Assembly: GCF_031583595.1 (NCBI RefSeq)
Contig: NZ_CP134145.1
Coordinates: 2,480,001-2,544,000, forward strand
DNA: 64,000 nucleotides
DNA from: Thalassotalea psychrophila
GTDB taxonomy: Bacteria; Pseudomonadota; Gammaproteobacteria; Enterobacterales; Alteromonadaceae
Direction: 5' to 3'
Both the position numbers and the translations under genes were made by a program. The notes under the pieces were generated by a model. That model was not told the origin of the DNA and made no database searches. It was given only the letters and a program-made list of their open reading frames with translations. Positions 35,776 to 44,163 of this stretch are shown one piece after another (positions within the stretch are counted from its first letter, which is position 1; each line of letters starts with the position of its first letter).

Positions 35776-36882
35776 CTAATCGACTAAAATACTTGGTGTT
35801 CTTTTTGGCATTCTAGTTAAGGCTTCATAGCCAATGGTATCAGAATACTTCGCAATTTCATTGACAGGAAGTTCTGGTCCCCATAAGAACACATCATCGC
35901 CAATATCAACGTCTTTGATATCAGTAACGTCAATAGTGAGCATATCCATAGATACACGCCCCGCTAAAGGAGCTATTTGACCATTAATCAATGTAGGCGT
36001 TCCAGATTTTGCCCCCCTTGGATAGCCATCACCATAGCCAATAGCTACAGTGGCAATTTTGGTCGTTCGTGTAGCTGTCCAAGTTTGGTTATAGCCAACT
36101 GACTGCCCTGCTGCAATCTCTCGAATTGAAATAATTGCTGACATTAGAGTCATCACAGGCTTTAATCGTTTTGACGCTTCATTGTCTTTAGTCAAAGGTG
36201 AATTACCATAAAGCATAAAACCAACTCGGTTCCAATCTAATCGAGCTTCAGGGCAAGCAAGCAACCCGGCTGAATTGGACAAACTACAAGGTATAATTTC
36301 GCTATCAGCTAAAGATTTTTGTAGCAGTGTTTTAGTTTCATTAAAGATTTTAATTTGATTTTTCGTTTCCGAACTTTCATGATCATCAGCACTAGAGAAA
36401 TGAGTTGCTAACACTATTTCTTCGCAAACATTAACACTGGCTTTTAATGCTAAATAAATATCATTTACCAGCTTAGGTTGAACCCCTAAACGGTGCATGC
36501 CAGTGTCAACTTTCAACCAAACGTTAACTGGCTGTGAAATATTAGCATTTAACACCCAATCAGCTTGCTGAGAGTTATCAACCATGATCCAAAAATTGTT
36601 CGTAACAGCTATTTCAACTTCATCGTTGCTAAATATACCCTCTAATAACAATATCGGCTTGCTTATCCCTCCGGCTCGAAGCTCAAGAGCTTCTTCAATG
36701 CAGGCAACACCGAATGCAGGTACTAGAGGCTCTAAAATAGATGCAATTACAACGGCACCATGGCCATAAGCATTTGCTTTTACCACGGCTAAATTATTAG
36801 AGTTAGGTGCTAATTCTTGCGCAACTTGATAATTGTGACATAGCGCACTTTGACTTATTAATGCTTTAGTAGGACGAGCCAT
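35776..36882 (-). CDS. alr: alanine racemase
   Basis: PLP-dependent fold-III racemase interconverting D- and L-alanine. The PLP lysine is in VVKANAYGHG (Lys35) and the catalytic tyrosine in VAIGYGDGYPR; GRVSMDMLTIDVTD is the C-terminal signature. The length of 368 residues is usual. It is the last of seven genes transcribed together from 41811, and its ATG overlaps the stop of the aminotransferase by one base. In this setting it would convert the D-alanine made by that aminotransferase to L-alanine, a catabolic use rather than cell-wall supply. That is inference from context. Confidence 0.93.
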   Translation of the reverse strand: MARPTKALISQSALCHNYQVAQELAPNSNNLAVVKANAYGHGAVVIASILEPLVPAFGVACIEEALELRAGGISKPILLLEGIFSNDEVEIAVTNNFWIMVDNSQQADWVLNANISQPVNVWLKVDTGMHRLGVQPKLVNDIYLALKASVNVCEEIVLATHFSSADDHESSETKNQIKIFNETKTLLQKSLADSEIIPCSLSNSAGLLACPEARLDWNRVGFMLYGNSPLTKDNEASKRLKPVMTLMSAIISIREIAAGQSVGYNQTWTATRTTKIATVAIGYGDGYPRGAKSGTPTLINGQIAPLAGRVSMDMLTIDVTDIKDVDIGDDVFLWGPELPVNEIAKYSDTIGYEALTRMPKRTPSILVD

Positions 36883-37739
36883 TAGTAATTATATTTTCCT
36901 GAACTAAATAGTGATTGTGCTGCGAGCCAAACATCACCGATTTCACCGTTACCAACAGCTTTACCGTTAAGTTCTACTACAGGTGCGACTTCTTTGCTTG
37001 AACTAGTTAGCCAAATTTCATCAGCATTTTCAACTTCTTCCATAGTAACTATACGTTCCTCAACTTTCAATGAGCCATCTTTTGTAAGAATGTCGAGTAA
37101 AATCAAACGAGTAATACCAGGTAAAATTTGATTGTCTAAAGGTGGTGTAGCGATAACACCATCTTTAACAACATAAACATTACAAGCACTTGCCTCAGTT
37201 AGTTCGTTGTTTTCATTAAATAATAATGTTTCATTACAGCCTTGTTCAAAGCCATGTTGGTAATGCATTACATTACCTAATAGAGCGGTTGACTTTATGT
37301 GACAACGTTTCCAGCGTAAGTCTTCTGTTGAATTTACTTTATATGTTTTAGCAATAGCTTTATCTGCTACGTTTGCTGCTGGAATTTCAAAAGCGAAAGC
37401 ATACACCGTAGGAGCTACATTATTTGGATATGCATGCGCGCGTTTAATATCGGCACCACGACTTACATGTAAGTAAATCCCTAGATTGCCACCACCATTT
37501 TTTTCAATGAGTGCATCAACAACTTCACGCCACTTGTCTTCTGTCCAATCGAGCTTTATACCTATTAAGTTCATTCCCTCTTGCATGCGAGCAATATGAG
37601 GACCAAAACCGACTAATTTTGTGTCATAGGTCGGGATAACTTCATAAATTCCGTCACCAAACAAAAAACCACGATCCATTGGGGAAATTTTTGCCTGCTG
37701 CATAGGCATAAACGAATCGTTTAAAAATACAATACTCAT
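36882..37739 (-). CDS. dat: D-amino acid aminotransferase
   Basis: Fold-IV PLP aminotransferase that exchanges amino groups between D-alanine and 2-oxoglutarate, giving D-glutamate and pyruvate, and the reverse. The 285 residues match the family; the N terminus has the MDRGFLFGDGIYEV motif, the PLP lysine is Lys149 in RCHIKSTALLGNV, and LTEASACNVYVV with WLTSSSKEV holds the cofactor and phosphate-binding residues. It lies in the D-glutamate operon, where it would drain D-glutamate to 2-oxoglutarate. A branched-chain enzyme is less likely from the RGFLFGDGIYE motif. Confidence 0.9.
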   Translation of the reverse strand: MSIVFLNDSFMPMQQAKISPMDRGFLFGDGIYEVIPTYDTKLVGFGPHIARMQEGMNLIGIKLDWTEDKWREVVDALIEKNGGGNLGIYLHVSRGADIKRAHAYPNNVAPTVYAFAFEIPAANVADKAIAKTYKVNSTEDLRWKRCHIKSTALLGNVMHYQHGFEQGCNETLLFNENNELTEASACNVYVVKDGVIATPPLDNQILPGITRLILLDILTKDGSLKVEERIVTMEEVENADEIWLTSSSKEVAPVVELNGKAVGNGEIGDVWLAAQSLFSSGKYNY

Positions 37740-37753
37740 ATTACTCTCTAATC

Positions 37754-38620
37754 TTAAATAAATTTGGTTAACTTGCGCAGGTTCAAAATAATCTCATCAC
37801 CATACGATGGTGGAAAACTGTCTTCAGTTAAATTATTTTCTCGGGTAACACCATCCACGCTGCCTCTTGCCGATATGTATTTAAGGACAGCAGTTGGGTC
37901 TACCTTACCTAGCAAGTCAATATTTGACCACATACCTAATAACGCAAGGATCCCATAGGCCCCCCAATTGGAAACGTCGGCAATTAGCAGCTCATCACAT
38001 GTTGTTACGGAAGGAGTGATATCTAAACCTGAAATTGCTTGTGTTATATTGCCCATCCCTATTTCATTGCCACCGTCGCCTATGGCAATTGTTGAACATG
38101 TTGCTTCATTTAAATAATGATCAAAACAGGCGCAATAAGCGCTTATATCTTCACCGCGCATATTAAAATAGCCACCGTGTTCAGCAAGACCTGGACGTTC
38201 AATAGATATAATTGCTTGCGGTTTAAGCTTAGCCAGCGTAGCTATTGCTTCTTCTTTTGCATGGGTGAAATCACCTTCTAACAGTTTATGTACTCGATAC
38301 TCATCTTCAGTCAAACTTAAAAATGATTCTCCACCAACTAATATGGGATAAGCACCTAGTTCTTCTAGTGCGTTATATAGAGCAATAGCCCCTACTGGTC
38401 CATCTGTTTCAAATGTATCAGTTACAGGAAATCCTGTTCCGATTAAAATTGTTCCGGTTAAACCCTGTAGACGTTGGGCTGCTCGAAGATAATACCCAGG
38501 CTGTAGTGCGGTTTGTACATCTTTCATACCGCGTGGATTTCGAGCGACAAGTAAATCTTCAATTTGCTTACTTAGTTCAATATCTCTATGGTTTGATTGG
38601 TTTTTATTTAAATCAGTCAA
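37754..38620 (-). CDS. DUF4392 protein, C-terminal-type half of D-glutamate cyclase
   Basis: A 288-residue protein of the DUF4392 family. GTILIGTGFPV, ETDGPVGAIALYNALEELG, AIISIERPGLAEHGGYFNMRG and the glycine-rich IAIGDGGNEIGMGN are the conserved segments. In mitochondrial D-glutamate cyclase (DGLUCY), which turns D-glutamate into 5-oxo-D-proline, a DUF1445 domain is fused to a DUF4392 domain. Here the two are separate genes in one operon, with the oxoprolinase genes between them. It is 14 bases upstream of dat. Activity is inferred from family and context. Confidence 0.85.
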   Translation of the reverse strand: MTDLNKNQSNHRDIELSKQIEDLLVARNPRGMKDVQTALQPGYYLRAAQRLQGLTGTILIGTGFPVTDTFETDGPVGAIALYNALEELGAYPILVGGESFLSLTEDEYRVHKLLEGDFTHAKEEAIATLAKLKPQAIISIERPGLAEHGGYFNMRGEDISAYCACFDHYLNEATCSTIAIGDGGNEIGMGNITQAISGLDITPSVTTCDELLIADVSNWGAYGILALLGMWSNIDLLGKVDPTAVLKYISARGSVDGVTRENNLTEDSFPPSYGDEIILNLRKLTKFI

Positions 38621-38639
38621 AATTTCTCTCTTTAAATAC

Positions 38640-39599
38640 TTAATTTAATAGAAGTTCAATAGGTTCTACTGGATTTAGTTCTATTAATGCCATTTCTATA
38701 TGTAAAATGTTATGTGCTTGTTCAATTGAAATCTCTTCAAAAGTAACTGTAGCACCTGGTCCACATTGAGCTAATTTAGCTAAATCTATCGATAGAACAG
38801 ATCCAATTTTGGGATAGCCACCAATAGTCTGCCTATCGTTCATTAACACAATGGGTTGGCCATCAGCAGGCACTTGTATAGCTCCTAAACAAATACCTTC
38901 AGATAAAATACCATCTATTGAAGGTTTAGTTTTAGGACCATTTAATCGATATCCCATCCGATCACAGCTTTGTGATACGGAATATTTACCAGAGAAGAAA
39001 ATCCCTTTTTGAACTTGAGAGAATGCTTCATGTTGGTAGCCTAGTATTACTCTTAAACTAACTGCAGTATCATAAGTCGGAGGCTTATTTAACTTATTGT
39101 GATGAGCAGTATTGCTTGTAGTGTATGGTAATACTTGACCTTGTAATATTTTTCCGCCATCAAAGCCACCTACTCCTTCACGAACAACAGTGCTTACACT
39201 ATTAAATGTTGGTTTGATATTGAACCCACCTGCAACAGCAAGATATGCATGCATTCCTTCGCTCACAAAGCCTAACTTTACGATATCGCCTTTATAGACA
39301 GATAAAGATTGCCATTGTGGTTTTGTTTGACCATTAATTGTAAGCGGTAATTTAGCACCTGTGACGCAAAAAGTTGTATCAAGTTGTACTTCTAATTCTA
39401 ATCCACCAAAAGTAATCTCTAAACAGCTAGTATTGTCAGCATTTGCACACAATTTATTTGCCCATTTAAATGCACTCGAATCTAATGGACCGCCAATGGT
39501 TAAGCCAATACTGTGACAACCAAATCGACCTAAGTCTTGAATAAGAGTTAACATTCCAGGGTTAATTACTCTAAATCCTAAAGAAGTTGATTCGTTCAT
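38640..39599 (-). CDS. pxpC: 5-oxoprolinase subunit C (KipA-type)
   Basis: A 319-residue subunit of the bacterial ATP-dependent 5-oxoprolinase PxpABC, of the biotin-dependent carboxyltransferase-like family. MLTLIQDLGRFGCHSIGLTIGGPLD at the N terminus, YLAVAGGFNIKP, SCDRMGYRLNGP and the GQPIVLMNDRQTIGGYPKIG segment are diagnostic. It overlaps pxpB by 4 bases. In E. coli and Bacillus the three subunits hydrolyse 5-oxo-L-proline to L-glutamate; whether this set takes the D-form is unknown. Confidence 0.92.
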   Translation of the reverse strand: MNESTSLGFRVINPGMLTLIQDLGRFGCHSIGLTIGGPLDSSAFKWANKLCANADNTSCLEITFGGLELEVQLDTTFCVTGAKLPLTINGQTKPQWQSLSVYKGDIVKLGFVSEGMHAYLAVAGGFNIKPTFNSVSTVVREGVGGFDGGKILQGQVLPYTTSNTAHHNKLNKPPTYDTAVSLRVILGYQHEAFSQVQKGIFFSGKYSVSQSCDRMGYRLNGPKTKPSIDGILSEGICLGAIQVPADGQPIVLMNDRQTIGGYPKIGSVLSIDLAKLAQCGPGATVTFEEISIEQAHNILHIEMALIELNPVEPIELLLN

Positions 39600-40273
39600 A
39601 ACTTGCCACCTAAGGCGATAAATTCATCGCGAGTAATCGCCTTGAATTTTACCGTATCTCCAACAACTACCGGCATTGTTGGTGTTGCCATAAGATCAAA
39701 CATTCGCACAGGACATGATCCTATAATATTCCAACCGCCAGGAGATTCAGCTGGGTAAACTGCTGTTTGTTTATCAGCAATAGCTACCGCTCCTCGAGGT
39801 ACTTTAAGTCTAGGAGTAGTAAGCCTAGGCGCCGCGATACGCGCGTCTACTTCACCTAAATAGGCAAAACCAGGTGCGAAGCCAATAGCGTAAACCCGAT
39901 ATTCAGTTTTTTGATGGATCTCTATGACTTCATCTACAGATAAGTTTGCTAGCTCGGCTAAACGTTCTAAGTCTGCACCAGATTCTGACGAGTAATAAAC
40001 GGGTAATGTCACCACTTTTCCTGTTGTCACATCGGCTGTTGAATTATTAGATAATGTACGTTTTATAGTTGCTTGCACATGAAAGTTATCAGTTAAGAAC
40101 GCATCATATATAACCAGTAAAGATGCATAAGACGGAACGACGTCAATTAATACATCCGCAAGAGCATCTTGAAGTAGCATTGATGCTTGTTGTACTTGTG
40201 CTGATACTTCTGGTGATGCACTATCACCAAAATAAATGATTAACGAATTTTCACCCGCTAGCTCAATTTTCAT
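39596..40273 (-). CDS. pxpB: 5-oxoprolinase subunit B (KipI-type)
   Basis: A 225-residue protein with the KipI/allophanate-hydrolase subunit 1 signature: YAIGFAPGFAYLGEVD, PRLTTPRLKVPRGAVAIADKQTAVYP and SPGGWNIIGSCPVRMFD. It is the partner of PxpC in 5-oxoprolinase. The gene overlaps pxpC and pxpA by 4 bases each, so the three are translated together. The same family includes the Bacillus sporulation inhibitor KipI, but the neighbours here point to oxoprolinase. Confidence 0.93.
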   Translation of the reverse strand: MKIELAGENSLIIYFGDSASPEVSAQVQQASMLLQDALADVLIDVVPSYASLLVIYDAFLTDNFHVQATIKRTLSNNSTADVTTGKVVTLPVYYSSESGADLERLAELANLSVDEVIEIHQKTEYRVYAIGFAPGFAYLGEVDARIAAPRLTTPRLKVPRGAVAIADKQTAVYPAESPGGWNIIGSCPVRMFDLMATPTMPVVVGDTVKFKAITRDEFIALGGKL

Positions 40274-41004
40274 TTAGAAATACGCTCTCTAATTTCTTCA
40301 ATAGCATTAACGCCATCCATATTATCGCCATGCACACATAATGTGTCTGCATGAATCGCTAAAGTATTACCACTAACTGTTGTTACTGTGCCATGGCTAC
40401 AAAGTTGTTCGACTTGCGCGATCATTTTTTCTTTATTGTGTACGGCGCCTACTTTACTACGGGCTAGCAGTTTGCCATCATCGTCATAACAACGATCGGC
40501 AAAGGCTTCAAACCATAGTTTTATGCCTAACTGCTTCGCTTCTTGTTGATGAATTTTAAAGGCTGGTGTTGCTTGCAGCATTAAGGTAATCGGGTATGGA
40601 AATTCAGCAATTGCTTCCATAATTGCCGCTCGCACATCAATATTTGCCATCATGTCATTATATAAAGCGCCATGAGGTTTTACATAGACTAACGTTAAAC
40701 CTTGAGTTTGGGCCATGCCACTTATAGCAGACATTTGATAATGCATAAAAGCAACAATTTCTTGTTTTGAACATTTCATTGAACGACGTCCAAAACCAAC
40801 CAAATCTGGATAGCCAGGATGTGCACCAACCATAACATTATGTGTTTTTGCTAATGATAGAGTGTTTTGTATAACTAAAGGGTCTCCAGCATGGAAACCA
40901 CAAGCAATATTTGCTTGATCAATAAACGGCATTACCGCAGCATCTAGGCCCATAGTCCAAGAGCCATAGCTTTCACCTAAATCACAATTTAATAATAACG
41001 ACAT
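40270..41004 (-). CDS. pxpA: 5-oxoprolinase subunit A (LamB/YcsF family)
   Basis: A 244-residue TIM-barrel-like subunit. LLNCDLGESYGSW at the start, IDQANIACGFHAGDPLV, VMVGAHPGYPDLVGFGRR and VKPHGALYNDM are the LamB/YcsF signature and include likely metal and catalytic residues. With PxpB and PxpC it forms the ATP-dependent 5-oxoprolinase. It is 18 bases downstream of the DUF1445 gene. Confidence 0.94.
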   Translation of the reverse strand: MSLLLNCDLGESYGSWTMGLDAAVMPFIDQANIACGFHAGDPLVIQNTLSLAKTHNVMVGAHPGYPDLVGFGRRSMKCSKQEIVAFMHYQMSAISGMAQTQGLTLVYVKPHGALYNDMMANIDVRAAIMEAIAEFPYPITLMLQATPAFKIHQQEAKQLGIKLWFEAFADRCYDDDGKLLARSKVGAVHNKEKMIAQVEQLCSHGTVTTVSGNTLAIHADTLCVHGDNMDGVNAIEEIRERISK

Positions 41005-41022
41005 AATAATTCCCTTATTCGT

Positions 41023-41811
41023 TTATAAAACAGCTAATTTACTGTTTGGCAAATCGGTTACTAACATACAACCTGGGCTGTGAGTTATACAAAATGGCGG
41101 TTTCGCTTGTTCTAGTGCGACTTGAGGGGTCACACCACATGCCCAAAATACGGGTTGTTCACCATCAAAAATGGTTACCGCATCGCCATAGTCGGTAGAG
41201 TTTATATCATCGATACCAATCATGCTTGGGTCGCCAAAATGTACAGGTGCACCGTGAACCGATGGAAACCTAGTACATATTTGTATTGCTCGTATTGCAT
41301 CACTCGGATTAAAAGGACGCATACTTACCACCATATTGCCTTTAAAAGGCCCCGCTGGTTTGCACTCAATGTTAGTTCGATACATAGGAACATTAACTTG
41401 CTCGCTAATATTGCGAACATCAAGGCCATCAGCGATTAAACTTTCTTCAAACGAGAATGAACAACCTAAGGCAAAGGTAACTAAATCATCACGCCAGTAC
41501 TCAGTAATATCAGATACTTCTTCAGTCATTACACCATCTTTAAAAATTCGATAGCTAGGAATATCTGTTCTTAAATCTAAATCAACTGCAACATCATCTA
41601 AGTGTACATCACCGGGGTTCTCCGAAACACTAATTAACGGGCAAGGCTTCTGATTTAATTGACAAAACTTTAAAAAATCTGCAGCCCAATCTTTTGGCAA
41701 CATCACTAAATTACATTGCACAAAACCATGGCAATATCCGGAAGTGTTAGAGTTATGCTCTCCACTTCGTATTTTTTGTCTCAACTGACTAGGGCTAATA
41801 TTGGTACTCAT
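41023..41811 (-). CDS. DUF1445 protein, N-terminal-type half of D-glutamate cyclase
   Basis: A 262-residue protein of the DUF1445 (YcsI) family, which is often found with oxoprolinase genes. Conserved segments are [57 protein letters not shown] and PVHFGDP, with the C-terminal [13 protein letters not shown] and [12 protein letters not shown]. Mammalian DGLUCY fuses this domain to DUF4392. It heads the seven-gene operon (DUF1445, pxpA, pxpB, pxpC, DUF4392, dat, alr). The upstream gap contains a weak copy of the palindrome found near the LysR gene. Confidence 0.88.
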   Translation of the reverse strand: MSTNISPSQLRQKIRSGEHNSNTSGYCHGFVQCNLVMLPKDWAADFLKFCQLNQKPCPLISVSENPGDVHLDDVAVDLDLRTDIPSYRIFKDGVMTEEVSDITEYWRDDLVTFALGCSFSFEESLIADGLDVRNISEQVNVPMYRTNIECKPAGPFKGNMVVSMRPFNPSDAIRAIQICTRFPSVHGAPVHFGDPSMIGIDDINSTDYGDAVTIFDGEQPVFWACGVTPQVALEQAKPPFCITHSPGCMLVTDLPNSKLAVL

Positions 41812-42185
41812 GTTTATATGGACACTTTATTAATTATGACTATTAGTACTATTACTCTATATTGCTTTACAGAGTATGCATAGTCTAGGCGAAAGGTTTT
41901 TTATTATAGTCATTTAGATTAAAAATTGTATATTATTGAATAATTAATCAAATATAAAATAGAAAATGGCGTTTCTGATATATCAAATTAATTATTTTAT
42001 TTTTGAAATTTATAAATGATATTGAAATTCACTATTTATTAAGGAAATCGCTATTAATAGATGCCATAACCTTTATCTATACCATTCAAAACTCTTGTGA
42101 ATATTTATTAATGGCAAAGTCTTTTATTCTAAATGTATAAATTATGTTAACCAAAATCAAATGTTAGAGCAATGAAGGTGAAATC
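41812..42185. promoter_or_regulatory. upstream region of the D-glutamate cyclase/oxoprolinase operon
   Basis: A very AT-rich 374-base gap between two divergent genes. At 42064-42082 it contains CCATAACCTTTATCTATAC, which matches the LysR-region palindromes at 48641 and 54787 at its two ends (CCATAACC and TATAC) but not in the right half of the core. No clear promoter is seen for the operon. Confidence 0.4.
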
Positions 42186-42350
42186 ATGAACGAAGTTAAA
42201 AATGAAGATAACTATTCAATTTTAGACTTATTGAATAAATATTATTCCCCAAAAGTGATTGATGATAAATTTACCAAGCAAAAATTACAGGCAAAATATT
42301 ACGATCGTTTGGAAGAGCCTGGCGAAGCCTTTGTTCTTGGATATAACTAA
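42186..42350 (+). CDS. small protein of 54 residues, unknown
   Basis: An ATG at 42186 with a good ribosome-binding site (AAGGTGA, 5 bases before) opens a 54-codon frame rich in Lys, Asp, Glu and Tyr, containing YSILDLLNKYYSP and DRLEEPGEAFVLGYN. It has no signal peptide or membrane segment. A hairpin follows the stop, and the frame is divergent from the oxoprolinase operon. The family is not recognised; the ribosome-binding site, composition and terminator are the support. Confidence 0.6.
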   Translation: MNEVKNEDNYSILDLLNKYYSPKVIDDKFTKQKLQAKYYDRLEEPGEAFVLGYN

Positions 42351-42363
42351 CCCCCTTCCCTGA

Positions 42364-42385
42364 GTGGTTAAATGGATTTAGCCAC
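42364..42385 (+). terminator. terminator of the 54-residue gene
   Basis: GTGGTTAAAT and ATTTAGCCAC pair (one G-T) and are followed by A then four T residues. It begins 14 bases after the stop. Confidence 0.65.
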
Positions 42386-42441
42386 ATTTTAATAGCCTAT
42401 CCCTCTGTATTCTTAGTATTCCTTATATCCTTTTCTATTCC

Positions 42442-42458
42442 TTACATCCCTGATGTAA
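42442..42458. repeat. TCCCTG-loop hairpin
   Basis: TTACAT-CCCTG-ATGTAA, a perfect 6-bp stem. The loop matches those at 42491 and 61944 but the stem bases differ in a complementary way. Confidence 0.65.
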
Positions 42459-42490
42459 AAGAATTTTTGCCATTAATGACAATTCTAAGT

Positions 42491-42508
42491 TAATTCATCC
42501 CTGAATTA
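42491..42508. repeat. TCCCTG-loop hairpin, same repeat as at 61944
   Basis: TAATTCA-TCCC-TGAATTA, a perfect 7-bp stem. The sequence before it (TTCTAAGT and GAATTT-TGCC further upstream) is shared with the copy at 61913-61961, so the two are dispersed copies of a repeat about 50 bases long. Confidence 0.75.
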
Positions 42509-42535
42509 AAAAACCGAGGACGCTTTCACATCCTC
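42508..42535 (-). terminator. terminator of the D-aminoacylase transcript
   Basis: On the minus strand GAGGATG and CGTCCTC pair (one T-G) around TGAAAG and are followed by GG and six T residues, 36 bases beyond the stop at 42571. Confidence 0.83.
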
Positions 42536-42570
42536 AATTCAGAAAATTGAATATTTATTTTTAGTTAAGG

Positions 42571-44148
42571 TTATTCAAAGATAAATTTACCGGCAAGCTT
42601 GTTAAGATATTGCTCATTCTCAATAACTACATTGCCATTAATAATAACGGCATCTACACCTTTAGAATATTCATTCCATTTGGCGAAGCTTGCTTGTGGA
42701 GCAAACTCATCTGCATCAAAAATAATAACATCGGCTTTAAAATCTAACTTCAATGAACCGCGCTGCTGCAAACCTAGAATTTTTGCTGTTTGACTAGAAC
42801 TTCTAGAAATAAACTCTCCTATGGTAAGTAATTTTTTGTTGCGTACATATTCACTATATTTTTGTGGAAAGCTGGCAAACTTTCGTGGATGGCCGTTGGT
42901 ACCATCAGAAGATGTAACTACCCAAGGTTTCAACATAAACGCTTCGACATCTGTTGGCGACATATTGAAAGATGCGACTCTTACATCGCCTTCTTGTACT
43001 AACTGCATTGCCGTAGCTACAGCAGTTAAATTACGTTGTTCAGCAATCTGCTTTAAATTTAAGCCGACTAAATTCTGTTCCTTAAAGGCAGTTACAAGTA
43101 ACGAAGTTGGCCCGCCTCTACGTCTGATATTTTCTTTAATTTCTTGGTTAAGCTTTTCAGACAGTTTTGGATCATTTAAACGTTGATAAAAAGCCTCTTT
43201 TGAATCAGCCATAACCCATTTGGGCATTACGGCACTATGCAACTTGGTGCCAGATGCAAGCCATGGATATTGATCTGCAGATATACTAATACCGTTTTTT
43301 TGTGCTAATTCAATTTTTTCAATTGCTTGTTGGCTTTGCCCCCAAACGTCGACGCCTAAGGCTTTAATATGAGCCAAGTGTAAATGAATATTTGCTTGTT
43401 CAGCAACTTCGATTGCTTCATCAAGAGATGACAAAAAACCAATATTGAAGGTACTTTCATCACGCATATGTGTGTCATAGATGCCGTTATGTTTGCTGGC
43501 AATTTTAGCCAGTGCTATCACCTCTGCAGTATTTGCATAACTTCCGGGCACATAATATAAGCCACTTGATAAACCAAGTGCCCCATCTATCATTGCTTGT
43601 TCAACTAATGCGGACATCTCTGTAAGTTCAGCTTCTGTTGCAAAGCGCTGTTCTCGGCCCATTACCTGCTCACGGACGCTACCGTGACCTACAAATAATG
43701 CGACATTAGTGCCAATACCATTTTCTTCAAGTAGATTGGCGGTAGCGGCTATATCAACAGGACCTTCACCATCATTACCATTAACAACAGTCGTTACACC
43801 TTGAGTTAAATAATTTAAGTTATGATTTTTATCTGAGCTGCGTAACTCTGCCAAGCTATGTGTATGCGGATCAATAAAGCCTGGACTTACAACTTTACCT
43901 TTAGCATCAATGATTTTTTTAGCATCAACATTGTGCTCACCAGTTTGGTGTAAACCACAAATAACTTGTTCACAAATAGCAATATCCAAGGATTGAGGGG
44001 TTAAATTATCACCAGTATAAACAGTCCCGTTTATGATCAATAAATCAACATTATGAGCAACACTTACTAAACTATTATCAGGGGAGCACGAAGCCAACAC
44101 AGTTAAACTGGTCGCTAGCATTATTAATTTATGTTTAAAATTTTTCAT
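42571..44148 (-). CDS. lipoprotein N-acyl-D-amino-acid deacylase
   Basis: Metal-dependent amidohydrolase of the D-aminoacylase family, which removes acyl groups from N-acyl-D-amino acids. A lipoprotein signal (LTVLASC-S, Cys21) puts it in the envelope. Metal and catalytic segments visible are GFIDPHTHS, SSGLYYVPGSYAN, YDTHMRDES, LHLAHIKALG, DQYPW and TSSDGTNGHPRKFASFP. The 525 residues fit the family. It lies 15 bases after the M14 carboxypeptidase gene on the same strand and is next to D-glutamate catabolism genes, so N-acyl-D-glutamate or D-glutamyl compounds are plausible substrates; that is inference. Confidence 0.88.
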   Translation of the reverse strand: MKNFKHKLIMLATSLTVLASCSPDNSLVSVAHNVDLLIINGTVYTGDNLTPQSLDIAICEQVICGLHQTGEHNVDAKKIIDAKGKVVSPGFIDPHTHSLAELRSSDKNHNLNYLTQGVTTVVNGNDGEGPVDIAATANLLEENGIGTNVALFVGHGSVREQVMGREQRFATEAELTEMSALVEQAMIDGALGLSSGLYYVPGSYANTAEVIALAKIASKHNGIYDTHMRDESTFNIGFLSSLDEAIEVAEQANIHLHLAHIKALGVDVWGQSQQAIEKIELAQKNGISISADQYPWLASGTKLHSAVMPKWVMADSKEAFYQRLNDPKLSEKLNQEIKENIRRRGGPTSLLVTAFKEQNLVGLNLKQIAEQRNLTAVATAMQLVQEGDVRVASFNMSPTDVEAFMLKPWVVTSSDGTNGHPRKFASFPQKYSEYVRNKKLLTIGEFISRSSSQTAKILGLQQRGSLKLDFKADVIIFDADEFAPQASFAKWNEYSKGVDAVIINGNVVIENEQYLNKLAGKFIFE

Positions 44149-44163
44149 ACGATAGTAAAAGTC

